Shown one piece after another: positions 1-5,686 of a stretch of DNA of 11,919 nucleotides (positions within the stretch are counted from its first letter, which is position 1; every line of letters begins with the position of its first letter). Position numbers and translations under genes: made by a program. The notes beneath the pieces were generated by a model. It worked only from the letters and a program-made list of their open reading frames with translations, made no database searches and was not told where the DNA came from. Source of the stretch: CALCCV01 sp964388665 (lineage in GTDB: Bacteria > Bdellovibrionota > Bdellovibrionia > Bdellovibrionales > Bdellovibrionaceae); the NCBI GenBank assembly GCA_964388665.1, contig CAYMBJ010000100.1:1-11919 (forward strand), given 5' to 3'.

Positions 1-119
1 GCGACTTCAACGATATCATTAGTGCCATATCGAGTGCGTTGTGCATCGATCTCAGTTGAGCTAAGTCCACCATCATGTCGGCTCAGCCCCTTCAGAGTTT
101 CGAAAGAGATGGTTTTCAT
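1..119 (-). CDS. P-type cation-transporting ATPase, N-terminus only (runs off the left edge)
   Basis: Reading the minus strand from the ATG at 119-117 gives 39 codons that continue past the window edge. The peptide begins MKTISFETLKGLSRHDGGLS and continues STEIDAQRTRYGTNDIVEVA. The pattern 'GLS..E...R..RYG.N.I.E' is the hallmark of the cytoplasmic N-terminal cation-ATPase domain that precedes the first membrane helix in P-type ATPases (known family feature). The full protein would pump a cation across the inner membrane using ATP, but no catalytic DKTGT motif, metal site or membrane helix lies inside the window, so the substrate cannot be told. A purine-rich GGAAAGG sits just upstream of the start on the minus strand. 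The gene is divergent from the AraC-type regulator at 318, with 198 bp between the two starts, so the regulator could act on it (inference). The main uncertainty is that only a short piece is visible. Confidence 0.72.
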   Translation of the reverse strand, partial: MKTISFETLKGLSRHDGGLSSTEIDAQRTRYGTNDIVEV

Positions 120-317
120 TGTGCCTTTCCATTTTTGATTGCTGCGATCAAGACTCCGGTAAGGAGCCAGTGAAAGAGTCGAGTTGGTATATGATAAATC
201 AACCCGCTGCGATAAAGAGAAGATCAAGATCAGCCACACAGCGCAATCAAATAATCACACAAAATATCAAAAATCTTAGTTTCACTTTCTCTAAAAGCGT
301 GGTCAAGAGGAGTTGCA
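120..317. promoter_or_regulatory. Divergent intergenic region between the ATPase and the AraC-type regulator
   Basis: This 198-bp AT-rich region separates two divergent starts and must hold promoters for both. I cannot assign a convincing -35/-10 pair on either strand. Visible elements are an imperfect palindrome at 136-150 (TGATTGCTGCGATCA), a TATGATAAAT box near 188-197 that resembles a -10 element, and A/T-rich sequence from 245 to 295. The SD for the plus gene (GAGGAG, 307-312) closes the region. An ORF opens at 119 on the plus strand, but its composition and lack of an SD argue that it is not a gene. Confidence 0.35.
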
Positions 318-1211
318 ATGAAAGTGATGATAGACATAGTTAACCATATTGAAGACAACCTTCATGCTGACCTATCGGTTCAAAGCGTAGCTGAGTTTTC
401 AGGGTACTCTTGTCATCACTTTCAGAAAATGTTTGCCGCGGTCACAGGTCTGAGCCTAGGAAGTTACATTCGACGGCGAAGGTTAACAATTGCGGCTGCA
501 AAGTTAAAAAACTCCTCTGAAAGAATCATCGAGATTGCTATGGAATCAGGTTTTGAGTCCCAAGAATCATTCACTCGTGCGTTTAAAACGATGTTTGGGG
601 CTAACCCAAACGAGTATCGCAAAAGTGATTCAGATTTTGGGTTAAGAAGCTTGGAAGCCATTACGGCAAATCTCATCAACCATCTACGAAGAGGAGGAAT
701 AGATATGAAGCCAAGGTACGAAACCCGAGGGGACTTTTATGTGATCGGTATCGGCAAAGTTTTTGAAAGGGGTAAAACGGAAGAAATTGGGCGCCTGTTG
801 TGGCCGAAATTGATTTCGCGTTTTGATGAAATTCCTAACAAGCTGGGAAAAGACGATGACTTTTACATTACGTACGGCGTTTGTAAGGAGATATGGCGAG
901 ACAATCAAATTCAGGATCACTTCAATTACTATGCGGGCGTCGAAGTGGAAAAAGGCTCCGTGCCTCCCGAAGGAATGGAGTTGCTATATGTGCCGGCACA
1001 AAACTATGCAGTGTTCACGCATCGTGGAGGAGTCAAAGATTTGAATTTAACTAATCAATACATTTGGGGAACCTGGTTGCCACAGAGTGGCCACGAGTTA
1101 GCTCAGGCATCAGATCTTGAAGTGTATCCGGCTGCGTTTAAGCCGGAAAAAAAGGACGTCGACATGGAGATTTGGGTACCATTGAAAAGTTCTCCGGAGT
1201 GTGTAAATTAA
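318..1211 (+). CDS. AraC-family transcriptional regulator with GyrI-like effector-binding domain
   Basis: This 297-residue protein has the Rob/SoxS-like layout: DNA-binding domain first, ligand domain second. Residues about 5-102 hold two helix-turn-helix units. The first is around 20-42 (SVQSVAEFSGYSCHHFQKMF). The second is around 68-91, with the typical 'I.EIA...GFESQESFTRAFK..FG.NP.EYR' signature. Residues about 130-292 match the GyrI-like/AraC effector-binding fold, which in relatives binds small hydrophobic or cationic compounds. The family activates or represses efflux, stress or detoxification genes in the cytoplasm. The ATG at 318 is chosen because GAGGAG (307-312) lies 5 nt upstream; the in-frame ATG at 327 would be too far from it. 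An unusually good internal SD (691-697) precedes the in-frame ATG for Met130, exactly where the effector domain begins. The gene is followed after 14 nt by a kinase gene, so they are probably one operon. Family assignment is firm; the ligand and targets are unknown. Confidence 0.93.
   Translation: MKVMIDIVNHIEDNLHADLSVQSVAEFSGYSCHHFQKMFAAVTGLSLGSYIRRRRLTIAAAKLKNSSERIIEIAMESGFESQESFTRAFKTMFGANPNEYRKSDSDFGLRSLEAITANLINHLRRGGIDMKPRYETRGDFYVIGIGKVFERGKTEEIGRLLWPKLISRFDEIPNKLGKDDDFYITYGVCKEIWRDNQIQDHFNYYAGVEVEKGSVPPEGMELLYVPAQNYAVFTHRGGVKDLNLTNQYIWGTWLPQSGHELAQASDLEVYPAAFKPEKKDVDMEIWVPLKSSPECVN
691..707 (+). promoter_or_regulatory. Internal ribosome binding site and in-frame start within the AraC-GyrI gene
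   Basis: GAGGAGG at 691-697 lies 7 nt before an ATG at 705 that is in frame with the regulator (codon 130). Its match to the anti-SD and its spacing are better than those of the gene's own start. Initiation here would give a 168-residue protein consisting only of the GyrI-like effector-binding domain. The GAGGAGG also encodes Arg-Arg-Gly residues in the linker, so chance coding is possible. Confidence 0.45.
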
Positions 1212-1225
1212 GACGAGGTGAGAAA

Positions 1226-1858
1226 TTGATTGAAAACCTTTGTATAGAGATACTTGCGATAGAGGTCGGACGACCAACTCTGATTGGAGTTGACGGTGTT
1301 GATGGCGCGGGGAAGAGTCACTTTGCAAAAACGCTAGCAGAAAAACTATCGGCTCTTTCGAGTCGAAATGTCATGAGTAGTTCAATTGATTTTTTTCACA
1401 ATCCCCGAGCGGCTAGAACTCCGGCGGGGGTTGCTCCTGAAAAGAGTTTCTTTTTGAATTCGTTCAACTATGAGGCCTTAAAGAAGAAGCTGTTGGACCC
1501 TCTAAAATCGAAGGACACAGGCAAATGCATGCTGAGGCATTTTGATCATTACGCTGATGTTGAGACTCGATCAGAATGGGTAGACTTCGATAGGAGCACG
1601 ATTCTTGTCTTTGATGGCATTTTCCTTCACCGAGATGAATTGGTTGAGTATTGGGATTATTCGATCTTCTTGGAGGCTCCGTTCACGGAAACTTTTAAAA
1701 GGATGGCGGCTAGGGATGGAAGCGCCTCCGACCCCAGAGATCCGAGCAATGCGCGCTATTTTGGAGGGCAAAATCTGTACTTGAAAAATTGTGCTCCTAT
1801 GGAGCGGGCTACGGTTGTCATAGACAATAGTGATTTTTTAAATCCAGTTCGAAAATAA
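1226..1858 (+). CDS. Uridine-kinase-like P-loop kinase
   Basis: This is a 210-residue protein of the uridine kinase/phosphoribulokinase-like P-loop family, which transfers phosphate from ATP to a nucleoside or other small molecule in the cytoplasm. The Walker A motif is GVDGAGKS at residues 24-31. SSIDFFH at 51-57 resembles the substrate-binding Asp/His stretch of the family. LVFDGIFLHRDEL at 127-139 is the Walker-B-like strand with its acidic residue. The Arg-rich helix around 158-164 and RYFGGQNLYL at 177-186, followed by VVIDN, resemble the lid and C-terminus of proteins annotated as uridine kinase. The start is taken as TTG 1226 because GAGGTG (1215-1220) lies 5 nt upstream. The open frame extends to another TTG at 1172, inside the regulator gene, but that has no SD. 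It follows the regulator after 14 nt, which suggests co-transcription. Family membership is well supported; uridine as the substrate is not proven, and an antibiotic or another nucleoside is possible. Confidence 0.85.
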   Translation: MIENLCIEILAIEVGRPTLIGVDGVDGAGKSHFAKTLAEKLSALSSRNVMSSSIDFFHNPRAARTPAGVAPEKSFFLNSFNYEALKKKLLDPLKSKDTGKCMLRHFDHYADVETRSEWVDFDRSTILVFDGIFLHRDELVEYWDYSIFLEAPFTETFKRMAARDGSASDPRDPSNARYFGGQNLYLKNCAPMERATVVIDNSDFLNPVRK

Positions 1859-1909
1859 AGGCCTCGGGTAACCTTGATTGGTGCTCCAGCCAAATATCTG
1901 CGTTTAGTT

Positions 1910-2629
1910 TTAGAAACTGCGTTGAATTTGAATTTCGGGATGGAAAATATTTTCAGGAGTCCCTTCTCGGTCGCGAAAGCTAACGGAACTTCCAAACTGA
2001 AAGCTCCAATCAATCGAACTGTAGTATATTGAAGCGCCTATGTGAGAGTAGGGGATGAGGTAGTTTACACCAAGCCTTCCGACTTCTAAAAATGCACCGA
2101 AGCCGTTTGCGATGCTAAAGTCGTTCAGCAGAGAAATAGAGTTCACGTTTTTGTCAGGATTCACTTCTTTGCTAAATGCATCCGGACGCAATGAAAAGGG
2201 TTGTTGATCGTTCGTAAAATGCTGATGGCCAACATTGAGGTATACCACCCAACTTGGAGAAACTAAAAATCCCATTGATCCTTTCCAAAAACTGGATTCC
2301 TGGTGAAAATAATGACTCGCTTCAGAGGTCTTGAAGTAAGACGCTTCTATAGCAACACTAAGGGATCTATTTTCATAGATCCGCCACCGCAGCAGCGCCA
2401 TTGGCATGGCATAAGAAAAGTAAAGCCAAGGACTGGTCGCAATAGTTAAATCGTTACTAAGGCCGTAAGCCACTGCATAGTTTCCGACTGAAGCTTCACT
2501 TTTGAATAGAGTGTCGGTGGTGATGGATAGATTATGCCCCGGATGAAATGACGCAAAACTGGTCGCAGGCGTGCAAAAATGATAAATGGCGACAACAGCA
2601 ATCAGGTAAAAGGACCGATATATTTTCAT
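1910..2629 (-). CDS. Exported hypothetical protein, probable outer-membrane beta-barrel
   Basis: I do not recognise a named family. The 239-residue protein begins with a classic signal peptide: MKIYR, then a hydrophobic core to about residue 20, with a likely signal peptidase I cut after SFA at 24-26. The rest has no hydrophobic helices. It shows alternating polar/aromatic stretches such as GNYAVAYGLSNDLTIAT, SLSVAIEASYF and WVVYLNVGHQHF. It ends in phenylalanine (QIQRSF), as outer-membrane barrels do for recognition by the BAM machinery (known rule). The repeated strand-like segments and 'GYGLS.DLTI'-type text suggest about 8-12 strands. The ATG at 2629-2627 has GGAG about 7 nt upstream on the minus strand. 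A possible -10 on the minus strand (TAAAAT, plus coordinates 2666-2671) overlaps the divergent promoter, but no good -35 accompanies it. The gene is convergent with the kinase, with 51 bp between stops. No function can be assigned. Confidence 0.8.
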   Translation of the reverse strand: MKIYRSFYLIAVVAIYHFCTPATSFASFHPGHNLSITTDTLFKSEASVGNYAVAYGLSNDLTIATSPWLYFSYAMPMALLRWRIYENRSLSVAIEASYFKTSEASHYFHQESSFWKGSMGFLVSPSWVVYLNVGHQHFTNDQQPFSLRPDAFSKEVNPDKNVNSISLLNDFSIANGFGAFLEVGRLGVNYLIPYSHIGASIYYSSIDWSFQFGSSVSFRDREGTPENIFHPEIQIQRSF

Positions 2630-2652
2630 TTTTGAACTCCGCCATACTTTTT

Positions 2653-2681
2653 TTGACCTAGCGCCATTTTAAGACTAGCAT
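2653..2681 (+). promoter_or_regulatory. Sigma-70-like promoter for the Bax-inhibitor-1 gene
   Basis: A -35 box TTGACC (2653-2658, 5 of 6 to consensus) and a -10 box TAGCAT (2676-2681, 4 of 6) are separated by exactly 17 bp. Transcription would start near 2688, giving a leader of about 18 nt that contains the SD AGAGGTG. It lies in the 76-bp gap between divergent genes and is the best-formed promoter in the window. Confidence 0.55.
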
Positions 2682-2705
2682 TTCTAAAAAAGATAGAGGT
2701 GATAT

Positions 2706-3458
2706 ATGCAATCGTCAAACCCTGCTCTCACAAGAGACCCATTTTCTAGATACCATTCGCCAGTTGATACAGACAAAACGATGACGTTGAGTGGCTGCAT
2801 CAATAAAGCTGGTTTTTTGATTTTGTTGGTGATTTTTGGGGCCTCACTCACTTGGCAGTATATCGGCTCACTGCAAACCTCTTATGGTCAACCCGCGATG
2901 CCCTCAGGAATTTTGTGGGGCTCGCTCATAGGCGGTCTCATTCTCGCAATGATCATTATCTTTAAACCCACCACGGCACCTTTTTTGAGCCCAGTGTATG
3001 CCCTGATAGAAGGTGCGTTGCTTGGTGCGATCTCGATGTTTATGGAGATACGGTACCCAGGCATTGCGATGCAGGCAGTAGTTGGTACATTCGGCGTCTT
3101 CGCGCTTATGCTTTTTACCTACAGAACTGGCTTGATAAAGGTCACAGAGAAATTTAGATCGATAATGATGATGGCTGTGGGTGGGATTTTCCTCATCTAT
3201 ATGGTGAGCTTTTTGGGCTCCTTGTTTGGATTCAATCTGCCCTACATTCATGAAGGTGGACCCATTGGAATTGGGTTCAGTGTCGTGGTGTGTGGAATTG
3301 CCGCATTCAGTTTGCTGTTGGATTTTGATCTCATAGAAAAAGGCGCGCAACAGAGAGCGCCAAAGTTTATGGAATGGTATGCGGCATTCAGTCTTCTGGT
3401 GACTCTGATTTGGCTTTATCTTGAGATTCTGAGGTTGCTCGGAAAATCTCGAAAATAG
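2706..3458 (+). CDS. Bax inhibitor-1/YccA family integral membrane protein
   Basis: This 250-residue inner-membrane protein belongs to the BI-1/YccA-like superfamily, whose members include calcium-leak channels and modulators of membrane-protein turnover. After a hydrophilic N-terminus (1-30, including 'SNPAL..DPF') there are about seven hydrophobic helices, near 33-52, 66-86, 95-113, 119-138, 152-173, 186-206 and 222-246. The family features I see are the 'P..APLYAL.EGALLGAIS' type stretch at 91-110, 'YRTGLIKVTEKFR' at 139-151, the acidic DFDLIEKGA at 206-214 and 'P.FMEWYAAFSLLVTLIWLYLEILRLL' near the C-terminus. Asp206 and Asp208 correspond to the conserved acidic pair that gates the channel in characterised relatives (known); gating here is inferred. 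The ATG at 2706 has AGAGGTG just upstream. The downstream transporter fragment starts 44 bp after the stop and may be co-transcribed. Length and motifs are complete, so the gene looks intact. Confidence 0.93.
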   Translation: MQSSNPALTRDPFSRYHSPVDTDKTMTLSGCINKAGFLILLVIFGASLTWQYIGSLQTSYGQPAMPSGILWGSLIGGLILAMIIIFKPTTAPFLSPVYALIEGALLGAISMFMEIRYPGIAMQAVVGTFGVFALMLFTYRTGLIKVTEKFRSIMMMAVGGIFLIYMVSFLGSLFGFNLPYIHEGGPIGIGFSVVVCGIAAFSLLLDFDLIEKGAQQRAPKFMEWYAAFSLLVTLIWLYLEILRLLGKSRK

Positions 3459-3502
3459 AGGTGAAAATTCTTTCAGCCGCTTTCTGAAGCTGAGAAAGTC
3501 AT

Positions 3503-4135
3503 ATGCTAAAATACTTTTTGATCGCGGCCATGCTTCAAATCATATGGAGTCTTACTCCGAGTGCATCCAATTTAGTAATTCAATATTTTCCGGTGGAACT
3601 GTACACCGCAATTCGATGGACCTTTTCGGGCCTAATTTTTACATTTTTTGTAATCAAAAAGAATGGAAATTTCATAGTTCCACGAGTGCATCTTCTGGCG
3701 CTTTTCTCCTTAGGAATTCTTGGATATGGCGTCGGCTCACTGGGGAAGCTGTATGGATTAAAGGTCGGTGGAGTGGTCAACTTTGCTCTGGTAGGAAGTA
3801 TCAGCCCCTTAGTCACAGCCGCTGTGGCGGTGATGGTTCTTAAGGAAAAGGTCAGCAAAAGATTTCTTTTCGCAGCACTTGTCAGTATTTTTGGAGTGTT
3901 CACTCTGGTATTGGGAAAATACCAATTATCAAATTTTCAGGTGGCGGCCACGAGCACATTTTTAATTTTTGGAGCCTATGTTTTAGAGGCGTTGCCCTTT
4001 GCTTATTCAAAAAAATTAAAAGGAAGCGTGCCGTTGCTTCACTATCTAGCGGTTCTGCAATTGTCTGCTGCATTACTCAGTGGTGATGTTGGTTTTGGCA
4101 TTGAGCCTCATTCAACCGCTCCTCCCAAAAAGTGA
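3503..4135 (+). CDS. EamA/DMT-family transporter, C-terminally truncated (probable gene remnant)
   Basis: The 210-residue product starts like a normal drug/metabolite transporter (inner-membrane permease, usually 280-300 residues with ten helices in two EamA repeats). Predicted helices lie near 2-20, 30-51, 64-86, 88-112, 119-138, 147-167 and 178-193. 'LVGSISPLVTAAVAVMVLKEKVS' at about 97-119 is the typical end of the first EamA repeat. After residue 193 the sequence becomes hydrophilic (DVGFGIEPHSTAPPKK) and stops, so about three helices of the second repeat are missing. From about 4077 the DNA instead encodes an M56 peptidase in another frame, so the last 16 codons are probably an out-of-frame read of that gene. 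The ATG at 3503 has only a weak GAGAAAG upstream. The substrate is unknown. As it stands the product is unlikely to be a functional transporter; a real deletion or an assembly join are both possible. Confidence 0.75.
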   Translation: MLKYFLIAAMLQIIWSLTPSASNLVIQYFPVELYTAIRWTFSGLIFTFFVIKKNGNFIVPRVHLLALFSLGILGYGVGSLGKLYGLKVGGVVNFALVGSISPLVTAAVAVMVLKEKVSKRFLFAALVSIFGVFTLVLGKYQLSNFQVAATSTFLIFGAYVLEALPFAYSKKLKGSVPLLHYLAVLQLSAALLSGDVGFGIEPHSTAPPKK

Positions 4136-5546
4136 GTTTTTTTCCCCGCCCGCAAAAATATGGCCAGCACAATCTTTTCATGGTTTTGGTGATACAAACC
4201 GAAAATCTGGCAGTGGCGGAGTCCTGAGGATTCCTACCCCAATCGGTGAGTCCTCTTTCGAAGCAGATACAGTTGCAGGTGTGTTTGCAAGTGTGGCGGT
4301 ATTGGTATTTCTTTTCGGCTGGATTTCGACTGCCAAAGACCTTCAAGGGCTTTTTAGAATTAAAAGTAATGTATTTTTAATTCGTAAAATAGGCAAAACC
4401 AGTATCTTTATGAGCGATACAATCTTGGTGCCATTCTCTTATTGGGTTCCTGGTCAAGCGAACGTTATCATTCCTTCATCTCTGGTAGGTCGAGATAATG
4501 AATATAAAATTGCCATCGCCCATGAGCTGCAACATTACAGACAAGGTGATACCAAATGGGTTTATATCCTAAGAGGTTTGAAGCTACTCTGCTTCGTCAA
4601 CCCTCTCATTCATTTTTGGAATCAATGGATTACAGAGCTTCAAGAATTTGCCTGTGATGAGACACTGGTCGACCAAAATAAAGTCGATTCTCAGGCATAC
4701 ATCCGCTGCCTCGTTGAGGTGGCGCAATCTGCACTCGATCTAAGGCAAAAGTCTGTTTGCGCGACAGGCCTGCCGCTAAGGGTGGAGAGCAATTTACTCA
4801 ATAGGAGGATAGAAAAAATGTTATCAAAATCATCAACAGCACCAGGACGGTCGATCGGAATTGCGGTAGGAAGCCTAATCGCAATCACTCTAGCAGCAAC
4901 TGCGTTTGCTTCCAATGGCTTGATTCAGGATCGCAGAGTCAGCATGGACCAGGCAAAGGCAATGGCAGCTCGGGCAATCAGTGAGTCTGAGTTTCCCTTA
5001 GTCGTCAATGATCTGGTCCTTGAGCAACTCAATCGCTACATAGGAACGCCTGAGGGTAGAGAGCATATGAAAGGGGCTCTCTCGAGGATGCAGAACTACA
5101 AGGACCCTATTGGTGGATACATTAGAGAGTACCGAGTGCCGATAGAAATCATGGCAGTGCCAATCGTTGAATCGGGCTATCAAAACCTCAAACAAGGAGA
5201 GAGCAGCCCAACAGTGAAGTCGGCAGGGCTTTGGCAGTTGATTCCTAGCACAGCTCGTAACTTTGGCTTGCGAGTGGACGACAAAGTGGATGAGCGACTC
5301 AGTGTCTCACTGCTTACTGACGCAGCCATGAGATACTTGAGTTCAAATAATCTTCGTTTCAAAGACTGGCAGCTTGCAGCTCTTTCTTACAATATGGGTG
5401 AGAGCGCCGTACAAAATGCGATGAATGAACTCAACACCAGAGACGCCTGGACTCTCATTCGCAATGGTTTTGAAGGCGATAAAGCCTATTTAGCAAAACT
5501 GATGGCCGCCATCTTGATTATGAAAAATCCTGAGTCAGTAGAATAG
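4080..5546 (+). CDS. M56 (BlaR1/MecR1-like) peptidase fused to an MltD-like lytic transglycosylase, N-terminally truncated
   Basis: This is a 488-residue fusion counted from GTG 4080; GTG 4083 and ATG 4086 are alternatives, and none has an SD. Hydrophobic segments lie near 2-16 and 66-82. The zinc metallopeptidase motif HELQH (148-152) follows, with E189 in 'ELQEFACDE' as the likely third ligand. Possible membrane contact is near 161-179 and a firm helix spans 258-278. The remainder (about 300-488) is a lytic transglycosylase domain with catalytic Glu364 in VESGY, SAGLWQLIPSTA at 381-392 and ALSYNMGE at 434-441. In BlaR1 the protease faces the cytoplasm and the part after the last helix is periplasmic, so here a peptidoglycan-acting domain sits where BlaR1 has its beta-lactam sensor. 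M56 proteins normally have one or two helices more at the N-terminus. Here the frame is closed by a TAG at 4047-4049 and upstream DNA belongs to a transporter. No BlaI-like repressor lies nearby. Domain calls are firm; expression and function are uncertain. Confidence 0.88.
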   Translation: MVMLVLALSLIQPLLPKSEFFSPPAKIWPAQSFHGFGDTNRKSGSGGVLRIPTPIGESSFEADTVAGVFASVAVLVFLFGWISTAKDLQGLFRIKSNVFLIRKIGKTSIFMSDTILVPFSYWVPGQANVIIPSSLVGRDNEYKIAIAHELQHYRQGDTKWVYILRGLKLLCFVNPLIHFWNQWITELQEFACDETLVDQNKVDSQAYIRCLVEVAQSALDLRQKSVCATGLPLRVESNLLNRRIEKMLSKSSTAPGRSIGIAVGSLIAITLAATAFASNGLIQDRRVSMDQAKAMAARAISESEFPLVVNDLVLEQLNRYIGTPEGREHMKGALSRMQNYKDPIGGYIREYRVPIEIMAVPIVESGYQNLKQGESSPTVKSAGLWQLIPSTARNFGLRVDDKVDERLSVSLLTDAAMRYLSSNNLRFKDWQLAALSYNMGESAVQNAMNELNTRDAWTLIRNGFEGDKAYLAKLMAAILIMKNPESVE

Positions 5547-5550
5547 AGAT

Positions 5551-5586
5551 CGAGCGGGCTCCAGCTTCAGTTGGAGCCCTCGTTTT
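5551..5586 (+). terminator. Rho-independent terminator after the M56/transglycosylase gene
   Basis: GGGCTCCA (5556-5563) pairs perfectly with TGGAGCCC (5572-5579) around an 8-nt loop. Outer CGA (5551-5553) can pair with TCG (5580-5582) across a 2-nt bulge. TTTT (5583-5586) follows. The hairpin starts 9 nt after the stop codon and ends the transcript coming from the left, separating it from the ABC transporter gene. Confidence 0.8.
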
Positions 5587-5686
5587 GTGCACAGGGGGAT
5601 TTCTAGCAGAATAATTTGGTAGTATTTTTAAGGTGAACATTCTTCTATTTCCTTTCCCATTCTCTGAATGCTAGGCTCTTCAACTA

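Noticed and set aside
119..343. 74-codon open frame on the plus strand ahead of the AraC-type gene
   Set aside because: It overlaps the ATPase start and the regulator start, has no SD, and its low-complexity Ser/Arg-rich product resembles translated intergenic DNA.
1172..1225. Upstream TTG start adding 18 residues to the kinase
   Set aside because: It lies inside the regulator gene without an SD and adds residues not typical of the family. TTG 1226 has GAGGTG at the right distance.
1859..1909. Bidirectional terminator between the convergent kinase and OM-protein genes
   Set aside because: TTGG...CCAA around 1878-1893 gives only a 4-bp stem with no T-tract, too weak to call.
2904..3350. 148-codon minus-strand frame opposite the Bax-inhibitor-1 gene
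   Set aside because: The plus-strand protein is a complete family member. The antisense product is His/Lys-rich with no hydrophobic pattern or motif.
4050..4135. Programmed frameshift joining transporter and peptidase into one protein
   Set aside because: It would need a +1 shift, I see no recognised slippery site, and both partners also lack homologous sequence at the join. A deletion or mis-assembly explains this better.
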